Notes: generated by a model not told the origin, from the letters alone. A stretch of 64,000 nt of DNA from Tenacibaculum adriaticum (GCF_008124875.1 NZ_VNIA01000007.1:16320-80319); one strand, 5' to 3'. Counted from the first letter of the stretch, positions 44,696 to 54,714 are shown. Made by a program: numbers and translations.

Positions 44696-45955
44696 TTGAA
44701 AGTTTTAATCATAACATATTATTGGCCACCAGCCGGCGGTTCAGGTGTACAACGTTGGTTAAAGTTTGTGAAATATTTACCACAATTTGGTATTACTCCT
44801 GTGGTATATGTGCCTAAAAATGCAGATTATCCTACAATTGATGAAAAACTGTTAGAAGAAATACCTGATGTAAAAGTCTTAAAACAACCAGTTTTTAATC
44901 CTCAAGATATATTTCCAAATAAAAAAAATAAAAAAACTGGAGTAGCAAATATTAGTAAAGGAGGATTTTTATCGTGGATTCGTGGTAACTTTTTTATACC
45001 CGATCCAAAAATATTTTGGGTAAAGCCATCGGTAAAATATCTTAAAAAATATATTTCAGAAAATGAAATTGATTTAATTATTTCATCAGGACCACCACAT
45101 AGTATGCATCTAATTGCTGAAAAATTAAAAGTAAAAACAAATATAAAATGGATAGCTGATTTTCGTGATCCTTGGACAACATTGTATTATGCTGAGGACT
45201 TTAATTTGAGTAATTTTGCTAAACAAAAAAATGAAAAATTAGAGCAAAAAATACTGCAAAATGCTGATATAGTTTTAACTGTAAGCAATACATTAAAAGA
45301 AGAATTTTTAGAAAAAACGGATAATGTAGAAGTAATAACGAATGGTTTTGATGATGAAGTTTTCGTTGAAGATAATAGTACTTTAGATAAAAAGTTCTCA
45401 ATTTCTCATATTGGATTGTTGCCTAAGCAAAGTAATCCAAAGATACTTTGGGAAGTATTAAGTGAAATTGCTGAAGAAAACATCGAGTTTAAAAATGATT
45501 TAGAGATAAGCTTAACAGGTAATGTTTGTGATGAAGCGATTATTTCTATCAAAAAGAATAGATTAGAGGATAATTTAAAACTAAATGGATACGTTTCTCA
45601 TAATGAATCTATTGAGTTGCAGAAAATGTCGCAAATTTTGTTGCTTTTAATACCAAATACTAAAAATTCTAAAGGAATTTTAACAGGGAAATTATTTGAA
45701 TATTTAACTGCAAAACGTCCTATTTTAGCAATTGGCCCTGAAGATGGAGATTTGGCAACTATTTTAGCTGAAACAAATTCAGGTACGATTACTAGTTTTG
45801 AAAATAAAATGAAACTAAAAGAACAAATTTTAAAATTATACGATGATTTTTCAAGTCGAGTTTTATCAATCCAATCAAATAATATCGAACAATTTCATCG
45901 CAAGAATTTAACTGAAAAGTTAGCAAAAATTATTAAAAATTTAATCCAACAATAA
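44696..45955 (+). CDS. Glycosyltransferase, GT4-like
   Basis: A 419-residue GT-B enzyme. It starts KVLIITYYWPPAGGSGVQRW directly at the TTG codon that follows the upstream stop by 1 bp, so TTG initiation is well supported. The middle has WIADFRDPWTTLYY and EVITNGFDDEVF, and the donor domain includes GKLFEYLTAKRPILAIGPED. Substrate sugars unknown. Cotranscribed and probably translationally coupled with its neighbours. Confidence 0.9.
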   Translation: MKVLIITYYWPPAGGSGVQRWLKFVKYLPQFGITPVVYVPKNADYPTIDEKLLEEIPDVKVLKQPVFNPQDIFPNKKNKKTGVANISKGGFLSWIRGNFFIPDPKIFWVKPSVKYLKKYISENEIDLIISSGPPHSMHLIAEKLKVKTNIKWIADFRDPWTTLYYAEDFNLSNFAKQKNEKLEQKILQNADIVLTVSNTLKEEFLEKTDNVEVITNGFDDEVFVEDNSTLDKKFSISHIGLLPKQSNPKILWEVLSEIAEENIEFKNDLEISLTGNVCDEAIISIKKNRLEDNLKLNGYVSHNESIELQKMSQILLLLIPNTKNSKGILTGKLFEYLTAKRPILAIGPEDGDLATILAETNSGTITSFENKMKLKEQILKLYDDFSSRVLSIQSNNIEQFHRKNLTEKLAKIIKNLIQQ

Positions 45956-47455
45956 TTGGGAATTATATTTAAACAATCATTTAAAAACACACTAATTATC
46001 TATTTAGGATTTTTAGTGGGCGGTATAAATACCATCTTTTTTTACCCACGTATTTTAGAATCAGAATTTTACGGGTTAGTTACTTTTTTATTGAGTTATT
46101 CTAACTTAATAATGCCTCTTACGGCATTTGGAGTGCAGTATACTATTATTAAATTCTTTTCTTCTTACACATCAAAAGAGCAAAAAGATCGTTTTTTAAC
46201 TTTAGCATTAATGTTGCCTTTATTATTTGCGATACCCATAGGTTTCTTTTGGAATTATATTCATGAATGGATTATGACTCAAGTTACAGAAGAAAATAAA
46301 CAAATTGAGGATTACACAATTATTATTTATATCATAGCTGTTTGTTGCGCATATTTTGAAGTTTTTTATTCTTGGTCTAAGGTATACTTACAAACTGTTT
46401 TTGGTAATGTATTAAAAGAATTTTGGAACCGTGCAGCTGTCATGATTTTGTTAATAGCTGTTTTCTTTGGATGGATTACTAAATCTGGATTTATTTATGT
46501 GTTAACAGCAACTTATGTTCTTCGTACCTTGGTAATGATGTTTTATGCTTTTAAGGTGTATTTACCTACTTTCAGTTTTAAGTTGCCAGATAATTATATG
46601 GAAATTATAAAATATTCAGGTTATATTATTTTAGCAGGAAGTGCTGGTGCCATTATTTTGGATATCGATAAAGTAATGATTCCCGGAAAAGAGACTATTC
46701 AAGCAGCAGCATATTATACAGTAGCAGTTTTTATAGGTTCTTTTATTGAAGCACCAGGTAGAGCGATGGCACAAATTTTACAACCATTAACTTCACAGTC
46801 ATTAAATGAAAGTAATAATAAAGAAGTAGAAAATTTGTATAAAAAAAGTTCTATTAATTTATTGTTGGTAAGTGGATTGTTTTTTTTGTTGATAAATTGT
46901 AGTGTTAATGAATTATTTAAAATAATGCCAGAAAAAGGATATGCAGGTGGTGGATTGGTAGTGTTAATGATTTCTGCAGTAAAACTATACACTATGTTTT
47001 TAGGAAATAACACCACGATGATTAATAATTCAGAGCATTACCGTATAACATTGCCAATAGGTGTGGGTATGGCAGCTTCAGTTTACCTTTTAAATAAGTT
47101 TTTTTATTTTTATTTAGAGATGGGTACAGATGGTTTGGCTTTAGCTACGTTAGTTACAGTTTTTGTTTTTAATACCTATAAATTATGGTATGTAAAACAA
47201 AAATTTGGAATGACACCTTTTACAAACAAAACATGGCAAATGTTTTTAATAATATTTGTATTGTTATGTGCTTTTTATTTTTGGAACTTTTCTACTCCAG
47301 AATTTTATTTTTGGAAGACTCCTATACATCCGTTAGTAAATATTATTTTAAAAAGCATTTTAATAGTTGCTATTTATTTGTTCTTAATTATTAAGTTGGA
47401 TATTTCTGTTCAAGTTAACGCGCTGGTAGGTAGGTTTATAACTCTTAAAAAATAA
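45956..47455 (+). CDS. Polysaccharide flippase (Wzx/MATE-like)
   Basis: A 499-residue membrane protein with about 12 to 14 TM helices, from GIIFKQSFKNTLIIYLGFLV through LPIGVGMAASVYLLNKFF. It belongs to the MVF/PST flippase type that moves lipid-linked sugars across the inner membrane. It starts with TTG immediately after the previous stop (TAATTG). Last gene of the cluster, closed by a terminator. Confidence 0.88.
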   Translation: MGIIFKQSFKNTLIIYLGFLVGGINTIFFYPRILESEFYGLVTFLLSYSNLIMPLTAFGVQYTIIKFFSSYTSKEQKDRFLTLALMLPLLFAIPIGFFWNYIHEWIMTQVTEENKQIEDYTIIIYIIAVCCAYFEVFYSWSKVYLQTVFGNVLKEFWNRAAVMILLIAVFFGWITKSGFIYVLTATYVLRTLVMMFYAFKVYLPTFSFKLPDNYMEIIKYSGYIILAGSAGAIILDIDKVMIPGKETIQAAAYYTVAVFIGSFIEAPGRAMAQILQPLTSQSLNESNNKEVENLYKKSSINLLLVSGLFFLLINCSVNELFKIMPEKGYAGGGLVVLMISAVKLYTMFLGNNTTMINNSEHYRITLPIGVGMAASVYLLNKFFYFYLEMGTDGLALATLVTVFVFNTYKLWYVKQKFGMTPFTNKTWQMFLIIFVLLCAFYFWNFSTPEFYFWKTPIHPLVNIILKSILIVAIYLFLIIKLDISVQVNALVGRFITLKK

Positions 47456-47487
47456 AAAGACTTGCTATGCTTATAACAAGTCTTTTT
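47454..47487. terminator. Intrinsic terminator after the flippase
   Basis: Stem AAAAAGACTTG / CAAGTCTTTTT with a 12-nt loop, overlapping the flippase stop codon and followed by T-rich sequence. Confidence 0.88.
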
Positions 47488-47587
47488 AAAAAAGAGGGTG
47501 AGATAAGATTTTATGGGGATTATCTCGTATTCCAAAGTAACAATATTTTAATGTTTTTAAAATTAACATATGTTTATAATTGGTTTT

Positions 47588-48169
47588 TTATTCAGAAAAC
47601 ATTTTCTTTCGAATACGACTTAACTGAACAGGAGTAATATTTAAGTAATTAGCAATTTGATATTGAGGTAGTAAATTATCTATATTCGGAATATCCTCCT
47701 TTAATATTAAGTACCTTTGAGAAGCATTCAATAAAGACAATTCATCTATTTTCTTTTCAGATCTTAAATACACTTGTTCTAACACATTATTGTACATTAA
47801 AGAAAGTTCTAAATTTTTATTAGCGAGCTTTCGAAACTTATAAAAGTCTCCTTCAACAATTTCACAATCTATTAAACAGGCATATCTTGCATTAGAACCT
47901 TTCTTTTTTATTAAAGCGGATAATGAGCCTAAACTTTTGTTTGGTGTATATAAAGTCCTAATAAATTCATTTCCTTCATCGTTTTTGATAAAACTTCCAA
48001 CTAGTCCTGATTTTAAAATGTAAAATTTAGAGGTAGGTTTACCATAATCTAAAATAATATCCCCTTTGGAATATTTTTTATACCCCATTAATGTTTTAAA
48101 TAAAGCTATAGATTTATCAGAAATATCACTTAAATTATTTTTAAGAAATGTTTCAGTTATATTGTCCAT
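47588..48169 (-). CDS. Crp/Fnr-family regulator
   Basis: A 193-residue protein: a cyclic-nucleotide-binding-like beta roll (KGDIILDYGKPTSKFYILKSG, then GNEFIRTLYTPNKSLGS) and a C-terminal winged helix (YQIANYLNITPVQLSRIRKKM). No Cys cluster of Fnr type is seen. The inducing ligand is unknown. It stands alone between the glycan cluster and wbqC. Confidence 0.88.
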   Translation of the reverse strand: MDNITETFLKNNLSDISDKSIALFKTLMGYKKYSKGDIILDYGKPTSKFYILKSGLVGSFIKNDEGNEFIRTLYTPNKSLGSLSALIKKKGSNARYACLIDCEIVEGDFYKFRKLANKNLELSLMYNNVLEQVYLRSEKKIDELSLLNASQRYLILKEDIPNIDNLLPQYQIANYLNITPVQLSRIRKKMFSE

Positions 48170-48206
48170 TAGTAATTAGTTATTTGAAAAAAGACAATAA
48201 ATATAC

Positions 48207-48824
48207 TTAAAAATTTAAGGAAACAGTTTCCAAAATTGAAGAAGTATTACCGCCTTCCATAAAAAGTAAATCTAGAATAGATAAATTAGGAATAAAACCA
48301 TGTTTATCGTCAAACATTTGTATGTATGAAGGGATGTTAATTGAAACTCCGTTTTTAGCTATAGCCAAATTTCTATAATCTTGCATGTTTGGCGTTAACT
48401 CGTAGGTGTTTGTTTTATTAAAATTTTGAGTTAGCTGTAAAGCGTCTGTTATAAACAGGTGAGTATCGATATTTACATCAACAAGATATTTATATTTTTT
48501 TTTAAAAATAATGGCTAAATCATCTTCAAAAAATTCAAAATAAGGAGAAGATCTATAAGCAGTTTGTAATGATTTAAAATGTTGGTTTTGCCAAGGAAAA
48601 TCATTTTCAACCAAAGTGTCCTTTGTTTTTTTTCTACCTTCTGATGTATTGTGTTTTACAGGAATATTTATTAATTGTTTACCATTTGCTCCGTAGATAT
48701 AACATCTGTTTCTATAGGTTTGTTTTTGAAAATTATCCTCAACTTCAAAAATAACTTCTTCAGAATTAAGTATCGCTACATATTGCGAAATAGGAGCGAA
48801 GTATGTGGGTATAAAAAGTGCCAA
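48207..48824 (-). CDS. WbqC-family protein
   Basis: A 205-residue protein starting LFIPTYFAPISQYV, with QKQTYRNRCYIYGANGKQLI and IPVKHNTSEGRKKT, then a C-terminal LSILDLLFMEGGNTSSIL, all typical of WbqC proteins linked to O-antigen and surface-sugar loci. The start is TTG, 3 bp after the lepB stop, and no ATG alternative exists nearby. The biochemical role is unknown. It follows lepB in the order seen in many flavobacteria. Confidence 0.88.
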   Translation of the reverse strand: MALFIPTYFAPISQYVAILNSEEVIFEVEDNFQKQTYRNRCYIYGANGKQLINIPVKHNTSEGRKKTKDTLVENDFPWQNQHFKSLQTAYRSSPYFEFFEDDLAIIFKKKYKYLVDVNIDTHLFITDALQLTQNFNKTNTYELTPNMQDYRNLAIAKNGVSINIPSYIQMFDDKHGFIPNLSILDLLFMEGGNTSSILETVSLNF

Positions 48825-48827
48825 ATG

Positions 48828-50393
48828 CTAAGCTTTTTTCTTTTTAGGTTTAAAAATACTGAACAAAATACCAGCTATAACTACGATAGCAATCCAGAAA
48901 TAAGATTTTGATTTGCCGTTGCTAACAGTAGTAAACATTCTGTCCCAACGAATAGAACGCGTTTGTGCATCCCAGCTAAACCAAACCATAATAGGTTTAC
49001 CGACTACATGGTCAAAAGGTACATAACCCCAAGCTCTAGCATCTAAAGAGTTTTGACGGTTGTCTCCCATCATCCAAAAATAATCTTGCTTAAAAGTGTA
49101 GGTATTTGTTTTTTTTCCGTTGATATAAATATCATCATTAAAAATAGTCAAATCATTATTTTCGTATCTACGGATGATTTGTTCGTAAAAAAGAATGCTA
49201 TTAGCATTTAATTCAACTGTAGCTCCTTTCTTGGGAATAAAAATTGGACCAAAATTGTCTACAGACCAAGGATATTTTGGATTGTGAGGAAACACTTGAG
49301 AATCATATTCTCCTGAGGGTTTAATATATTTTTCAACGCTTTTTACGATAGGGTTTTTAGCTATTAATGAAGCCTCTTCATCTGTTAAATTTAATAAATA
49401 CCTCCCATCATTTAGTAATTGTCCTTCACGAATGTTATATCTATTTAAAGCACCTTGAGTAAATCGTTTACCATTTGTATCAACAAAATGCATCCATTGA
49501 GGTTTTGCACTTTCTGGTAAAATAGTTCTTTTTCCATTGATAAAAACATAACCGTTACGTACTTCTAAAGTATCTCCTGCAACACCTACACAACGTTTTA
49601 CATAATTTGTTTTTTTGTCGATAGGTTTGTAGGTAAATTTTCCAGAGTTATCACCCCACATGTAATTCGTGCTATCTGCTGGCCAACTAAATACCACAAT
49701 GTCGTTGCGTTTTATTTTTTGTAATCCAGGTAAACGCATGTACGGCAAAGATAATTTATTTTTCAAAGAATTTCGGTAGGTTTCTTCTTTACTGTCAGAT
49801 AAGTAAGATTTAATACCTAAACCAGGAATGCTATCATGAACCATAGGTGCTGAAACTGTCGTTATCGGCACACGTGCTCCGTAATGAAATTTACTTACGA
49901 ATAAATAATCACCAATTAATAATGTTTTTTCTAAGGAAGAAGTTGGAATAGTATAAGGCTGAATAAAATAGGTATGTACTAAGGTCGCAGCAATTATAGC
50001 GAAAGCAATAGAACTCACCCATTCCCCAAATCCTGTTTTAGGTTTTAAACTTCTATTTTCAATATGTGTTGCATCCGTGGCATAGTTGATATAAAATATG
50101 TAAAGACCAAGTGTAAAAACAGCTAACAAAGTATCTTTTGTACTATTAAATCCAAAACTCCTACATGTTTCTATCCAAATAATAGGGAACATCAATAAAT
50201 TTACTATAGGTATAAATAGCAAAACAACCCACCATTTTGGTCTATTAATAATACCCATTAATATAATTGCATTATATACAGGTATAGCAGCTTCCCAAGA
50301 TTGTCTTCCTGCTTTTACATATAATTTCCAAGTTCCTAAAAAGTGTATTACTTGAATTATCAAGAATAAAATTAACCATCCAGTTAATGACAT
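48828..50393 (-). CDS. lepB: Signal peptidase I
   Basis: Membrane serine protease that removes Sec signal peptides. The 521-residue product is longer than the E. coli enzyme, with three N-terminal hydrophobic segments from a DUF5684-like region. Catalytic Ser153 is in PTSSLEKTL, and the Lys general base is Lys266 in NYVKRCVGVAGD. Box E is GDNRQNSLDARAWG. A C-terminal TM helix ends KPKKKKA. dapB lies upstream with wbqC downstream. Confidence 0.95.
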   Translation of the reverse strand: MSLTGWLILFLIIQVIHFLGTWKLYVKAGRQSWEAAIPVYNAIILMGIINRPKWWVVLLFIPIVNLLMFPIIWIETCRSFGFNSTKDTLLAVFTLGLYIFYINYATDATHIENRSLKPKTGFGEWVSSIAFAIIAATLVHTYFIQPYTIPTSSLEKTLLIGDYLFVSKFHYGARVPITTVSAPMVHDSIPGLGIKSYLSDSKEETYRNSLKNKLSLPYMRLPGLQKIKRNDIVVFSWPADSTNYMWGDNSGKFTYKPIDKKTNYVKRCVGVAGDTLEVRNGYVFINGKRTILPESAKPQWMHFVDTNGKRFTQGALNRYNIREGQLLNDGRYLLNLTDEEASLIAKNPIVKSVEKYIKPSGEYDSQVFPHNPKYPWSVDNFGPIFIPKKGATVELNANSILFYEQIIRRYENNDLTIFNDDIYINGKKTNTYTFKQDYFWMMGDNRQNSLDARAWGYVPFDHVVGKPIMVWFSWDAQTRSIRWDRMFTTVSNGKSKSYFWIAIVVIAGILFSIFKPKKKKA

Positions 50394-50478
50394 ATTTTTT
50401 ATTTTTAGATTATTATCATTTTATATTAGATAATAAGTTAGTAACAAAAAGAGTTATTTGTTACTGTTTGTTTTTATT

Positions 50479-51180
50479 TTAACCAATGTTTAACACATCT
50501 TTCATTGTGTAAACGCCTGTTTTATTTACCAACCATTCAGCTGCAATAACTGCGCCAAGAGCAAAACCTTGCCTGTTATGTGCGGTATGTTTAATCTCTA
50601 TTGTGTCAACTTCAGACACATATGTAATTGTATGTGTACCGGGAACATTTGGAGTTCTAATAGCAGTAATTGGTATAATTTCTTCGGAAATTTCTCCGTT
50701 TAATACCCAATCTTTTTTATCAGAGTTTTCTATAATTCCTTCTGCTAAGGTAATTGCTGTACCACTTGGTGCATCTAATTTTTTGGTGTGATGAATCTCT
50801 TCAATATTAGTGTTATATTGTTTTAAAGAATTCATCATTTTAGCTAGTTGCTTATTCAATTCAAAAAAAATATTTACTCCCAAGCTAAAATTTGAAGCGT
50901 AAATAAAAGCACCATTTTTCTGCTTACATAAAGAAACGATGTCATCATATCTTTCTAACCAACCTGTAGTACCAGAAATTACAGGGATTTTATTGTTGAT
51001 GCAGTTAGAAATGTTGTTATAAGCAGATGTTGGCACACTAAAATCAATAGCTACATCAGCTTTTGAAATATCATAATTTTCTTTCCCTGAGGTTTTTATC
51101 ACAATTTCATGGCCACGTTGTAAAGCAATTTGTTCAATTTCTTTACCCATTCTACCATAACCAAGTAAGGCAATTTTCAT
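50479..51180 (-). CDS. dapB: 4-hydroxy-tetrahydrodipicolinate reductase
   Basis: Lysine and diaminopimelate biosynthesis enzyme, NAD(P)H-dependent. The 233 residues begin ALLGYGRMGKEIEQIA (Rossmann motif), and EIHHTKKLDAPSGTA is the catalytic signature with the His-His-x-x-Lys-x-Asp-x-Pro-Ser-Gly-Thr-Ala string. The length is short compared with ~270 in Proteobacteria but usual in Flavobacteriia. It is followed by lepB with an 85-bp gap. Confidence 0.95.
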   Translation of the reverse strand: MKIALLGYGRMGKEIEQIALQRGHEIVIKTSGKENYDISKADVAIDFSVPTSAYNNISNCINNKIPVISGTTGWLERYDDIVSLCKQKNGAFIYASNFSLGVNIFFELNKQLAKMMNSLKQYNTNIEEIHHTKKLDAPSGTAITLAEGIIENSDKKDWVLNGEISEEIIPITAIRTPNVPGTHTITYVSEVDTIEIKHTAHNRQGFALGAVIAAEWLVNKTGVYTMKDVLNIG

Positions 51181-51181
51181 T

Positions 51182-51757
51182 TTAAAAAGAATATTTTAAA
51201 GTTACTCCAACTTTAGGAGCTTCTACCAAATCGTAATCTGGTATTGTCATTGGACTAATTGATAAATTTTCGTTCGTATCAAATTGTAATAAATGTGCAC
51301 GAACACTTGCTTCTACAATTTGTAAAACGTACACTAAAATGGCAGAAAGTAATGATAAATCTCTATTTTTACTTAATTGTCTTTGTGCACTTTCTAAACC
51401 AGCATCTGAAATAATTGGAGTTCCATCAACAGTAAACTCATCAGGTAAACCAGCTTTTCTTCTTTTAAAAGCTGTTCGATAACGATCATAATCATTACTG
51501 CTATCAATATAAGAATATATGCTAATTCCTAATCCACCATAAATTAATGGTAATTGCCACCAATAACGGTTGTTGTAAATTTGACCTGCTCCAGGAAAAA
51601 TAGCAGAATAAAAAGCTGCTTTTGATGGAGATAATGGATTATAATCTGCAGGTTTTAATTGTAGTTGTTTTGTATTTGCTGTAATAGAATCTTTTTGAGC
51701 GTATATGTTAAAACTCGAAAAGAAAATAAAAAAAGCTATGTAAATAATTGATTTCAA
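51182..51757 (-). CDS. DUF5683 membrane protein
   Basis: A 191-residue exported protein (signal peptide KSIIYIAFFIFFSSFNIYAQ). Then comes the family core SPSKAAFYSAIFPGAGQIYN with PLIYGGLGISIYSYI and a second hydrophobic segment. TTG start immediately after the parB stop (TAATTG) is required because the signal peptide begins there. The function is unknown, but the gene is fixed between parB and dapB in flavobacteria. Confidence 0.88.
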   Translation of the reverse strand: MKSIIYIAFFIFFSSFNIYAQKDSITANTKQLQLKPADYNPLSPSKAAFYSAIFPGAGQIYNNRYWWQLPLIYGGLGISIYSYIDSSNDYDRYRTAFKRRKAGLPDEFTVDGTPIISDAGLESAQRQLSKNRDLSLLSAILVYVLQIVEASVRAHLLQFDTNENLSISPMTIPDYDLVEAPKVGVTLKYSF

Positions 51758-52648
51758 TTACTTTAATAAATTTTTAATACGATTAAAATCCTCAATAGAA
51801 TCAAAAGGGATCGAAATTTTTCCTTTTCCGTTATTACCAACAGAAATATCTAATTTTTTACCAAAAAAATCATTTAATCCTTTTACGCTATTTGAAATGA
51901 TAAAAGGTAATGGTTTTTTCTTTTTTTCAGGTTTAGCAATTGCTCCAGATTTTAAATTACGAACTAAATCTTCTGTTTGACGAACAGATAACTTGTCGCG
52001 CAATATTTTTTCGTAAATGTTTAATTGATCCGTTGTACTTTCAACGTTAATTAAAGCACGTCCGTGTCCCATAGAAATAAACCCATCTCGCATACCTGTT
52101 TGAATAATTGGGTCTAATTTTAATAAACGCAAGTAGTTGGTTACTGTAGAGCGTTTTTTACCTACACGAGTACTTAATTCTTCTTGTGTTAACTGAATTT
52201 CATCAATTAAACGTTGGTAAGAAAGAGCAACTTCTATTGGATCTAAATTTTTACGTTGGATGTTTTCAACCAACGCCATTTCTAACATTTCTTGATCGTT
52301 TGCTAAACGAATGTAAGCTGGTACTGTTTTATTACCAATAAGTTTAGAGGCTCTAAAACGACGCTCTCCAGATACTAATTGAAATTTGTTTTCTGATAAT
52401 TTACGAACAGTAATAGGCTGAATAACACCTAGTTCTTTAATAGAACTTGCTAATTCTCGTAAAGCTTCTTCGTCGAAATATGTTCTTGGTTGATAAGGAT
52501 TTACTTCAATCCAATCTAAATCAATTTCAATAATACTACCAACAACTTTATCTGCGTTTTTATCTGATGCAGATGTTACTTCAGCGGTTTCTTTTAACAA
52601 AGCTGATAATCCTCTTCCTAATGCTTGCTTCTTTGTTGCTTTTGCCAT
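51758..52648 (-). CDS. parB: Chromosome-partitioning protein ParB
   Basis: A 296-residue CTPase/DNA-binding protein of chromosome segregation. The N-terminal ParB/Srx domain holds NPYQPRTYFDEEALRELASS, then VSGERRFRASKLIG (the CTP-binding GERRxRA box), and the HTH LTQEELSTRVGKKRSTVTNY. A C-terminal dimerisation region follows. It lies 6 bp after parA, the standard parAB order. Confidence 0.96.
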   Translation of the reverse strand: MAKATKKQALGRGLSALLKETAEVTSASDKNADKVVGSIIEIDLDWIEVNPYQPRTYFDEEALRELASSIKELGVIQPITVRKLSENKFQLVSGERRFRASKLIGNKTVPAYIRLANDQEMLEMALVENIQRKNLDPIEVALSYQRLIDEIQLTQEELSTRVGKKRSTVTNYLRLLKLDPIIQTGMRDGFISMGHGRALINVESTTDQLNIYEKILRDKLSVRQTEDLVRNLKSGAIAKPEKKKKPLPFIISNSVKGLNDFFGKKLDISVGNNGKGKISIPFDSIEDFNRIKNLLK

Positions 52649-52654
52649 TCTTTA

Positions 52655-53416
52655 CTAATTCTTATTTATAATTTCATTGGCTAAGTGAATATAATTTTCG
52701 GCTCCTTTACTAGTAGCATCATAAGAAATAATACTTTCACCATAACTTGGTGCTTCACTTAATCTAATGTTTCGGTGTACTATTGTATCAAATACCATAG
52801 AACTAAAATGCTTACGAACTTCATCTACTACTTGGTTAGATAAACGTAAACGAGAGTCGTACATTGTAAGTAATAACCCTTCAATATCTAAATCTGGATT
52901 ATGTATTTTTTGTACACTTTTTATAGTATTTAATAATTTTCCTAATCCTTCTAATGCAAAATATTCACATTGGATAGGGATTACAACAGAATCTGCAGCA
53001 ACTAAAGAGTTTAAGGTTATTAAACCTAAAGAAGGAGCACAGTCTATTAAAATATAATCGTAATCATCTTTTATGTCTTTCAATGCTTTTTTAAGCATGT
53101 ATTCTCTTTCTTGCTTATCTACCAATTCAATTTCGATAGCCACAAGATCTATGTGAGCAGGAATTAAATCAACATTTGGAGATGTTGTTTGTATAATTGT
53201 ACTTTTTGCTGAAGCTGTGAGTTCTAATACTTGGTACGTACCCAACTCGATACTTTCAACATCAATACCTAAACCAGAGGTTGCATTCGCCTGGGGATCG
53301 GCATCAATTAGTAAAACTTTTTTTTCTAAAACACCAAGAGCAGCAGCAAGATTAACCGATGTGGTTGTTTTACCTACTCCTCCTTTTTGATTTGCAATCG
53401 CAATGATTTTACCCAT
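52655..53416 (-). CDS. parA: Chromosome-partitioning ATPase ParA
   Basis: A 253-residue Walker-type ATPase that positions ParB-parS complexes. The deviant Walker A motif is KGGVGKTTTSVNLAAAL; Walker B is in YILIDCAPSLG. The start at 53416 (MGKIIAIANQ) is preferred over an upstream codon at 53437. First gene of the parA-parB-DUF5683-dapB-lepB-wbqC run. Confidence 0.96.
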   Translation of the reverse strand: MGKIIAIANQKGGVGKTTTSVNLAAALGVLEKKVLLIDADPQANATSGLGIDVESIELGTYQVLELTASAKSTIIQTTSPNVDLIPAHIDLVAIEIELVDKQEREYMLKKALKDIKDDYDYILIDCAPSLGLITLNSLVAADSVVIPIQCEYFALEGLGKLLNTIKSVQKIHNPDLDIEGLLLTMYDSRLRLSNQVVDEVRKHFSSMVFDTIVHRNIRLSEAPSYGESIISYDATSKGAENYIHLANEIINKN

Positions 53417-53510
53417 ACTAATTTTATGTATTAACAAAGACGTAAATTTACAACTATTTATGACTTTTAAAAGTGAAAGATGTTAACAATATAACAAAGT
53501 TCTAAAATAT

Positions 53511-53538
53511 AAAAACCGCAGAACTCTCTGCGGTTTTT
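53511..53538. terminator. Terminator downstream of dnaN
   Basis: Perfect 12-bp stem AAAAACCGCAGA / TCTGCGGTTTTT with a 4-nt loop. It follows the leftward dnaN gene by about 25 bp and can work in both directions. Confidence 0.9.
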
Positions 53539-53563
53539 ATATTTATTTTTTATTTTAACTGTT

Positions 53564-54682
53564 TTAGCTATTCAACATCACTGGCATTACAAGCATTGTA
53601 ACTTGCTCACCTTCGTCAGTTCCGTCTATCGGAGTTAAAATTCCTGCGCGGTTTGGTAAACTCATTTCAATTAAAACATCATTAGAACTTAAATTGTTTA
53701 ACATTTCACTTAAAAAACGCGAGTTAAATCCAATTTGCATATCGTCTCCTTGGTAATCGCAGCTTAAACGCTCATCCGCTTTGTTGGCGTAGTCTAAATC
53801 TTCCGCAGAAATATTTAATTCTGTTCCTGCCATTTTTAAACGGATTTGATGTGTCGTTTTGCTAGAGAAAATAGATACACGACGAACAGAGTTTAAAAAT
53901 GAAGCTCTATCTACTGTTAATTTATTAGGGTTTTCCTTCGGAATAACAGCTTCGTAATTAGGGTATTTCCCGTCAATTAAACGACAAACTAAAACTACAT
54001 TGTCAAATGTAAATTTAGCATTTGTATCATTGTATTCTATAGTTACATTTTCTTCAGTACCGCCCAAAATTCCTTTTAATAAATTTAAAGGTTTTTTTGG
54101 CATAATGAATTCTGCAGTTTTATCAGCAGTTACATCTGTACGTGTGTATTTTACTAATTTATGAGCATCTGTAGCAACAAAAGTTAAGTCTTTAGAGCTA
54201 AACTGGAAGAAAACACCGCTCATTACTGGACGTAAATCATCGTTTCCAGCAGCGAAAATAGTTTTTGAAATTGCTGTAGCCAAAATTTGAGCAGGTACTG
54301 CTGTGCTACTAGGTGATGGTAATTCTACAGCTTTTGGAAATTCTTCTCCACTGAAAAAAGCCATGTCGTATTTTCCTTGGTCAGAACTAATTTCTATGGT
54401 ATTTTCACCTTCTGTTTTAAAGGTTAAAGGCTGATCGGGAAATGTTTTTAAAGTATCTAACAATAAACGTGCGTTAATAGCGATAGAACCGTTGTCTTTA
54501 CTTTCAACATCGATTGTAGAACTCATAGTGGTTTCTAAATCTGAAGCGGAAGCTTTAAGTTGGTTTTCAGATAATTCGAATAAGAAATTATCTAAAATTG
54601 GTAAAGTGTTGTTGCTATTAATAACGCCACCTAAAACTTGTAATTGTTTTAATAATTGTGAACTTGATACAATAAATTTCAT
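53564..54682 (-). CDS. dnaN: DNA polymerase III sliding clamp (beta subunit)
   Basis: A 372-residue ring-forming processivity clamp. Three successive clamp domains are visible: SSSQLLKQLQVLGGVINSNN at the N-terminus, GGTEENVTIEYNDTNAKFTF in the middle, and the C-terminal VTMLVMPVMLNS tail. A -7 box lies 25 bp upstream and a terminator follows. dnaA is not in the window, so no origin claim is made. Confidence 0.97.
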   Translation of the reverse strand: MKFIVSSSQLLKQLQVLGGVINSNNTLPILDNFLFELSENQLKASASDLETTMSSTIDVESKDNGSIAINARLLLDTLKTFPDQPLTFKTEGENTIEISSDQGKYDMAFFSGEEFPKAVELPSPSSTAVPAQILATAISKTIFAAGNDDLRPVMSGVFFQFSSKDLTFVATDAHKLVKYTRTDVTADKTAEFIMPKKPLNLLKGILGGTEENVTIEYNDTNAKFTFDNVVLVCRLIDGKYPNYEAVIPKENPNKLTVDRASFLNSVRRVSIFSSKTTHQIRLKMAGTELNISAEDLDYANKADERLSCDYQGDDMQIGFNSRFLSEMLNNLSSNDVLIEMSLPNRAGILTPIDGTDEGEQVTMLVMPVMLNS

Positions 54683-54706
54683 TTTTGTTTGCTAAAATTA
54701 GTTTTA

Positions 54707-54714
54707 CAAAGATA
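54707..54714 (-). promoter_or_regulatory. -7 promoter box for dnaN
   Basis: The minus strand reads TATCTTTG, an exact TAnnTTTG match, 24 bp before the dnaN start. Confidence 0.6.
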
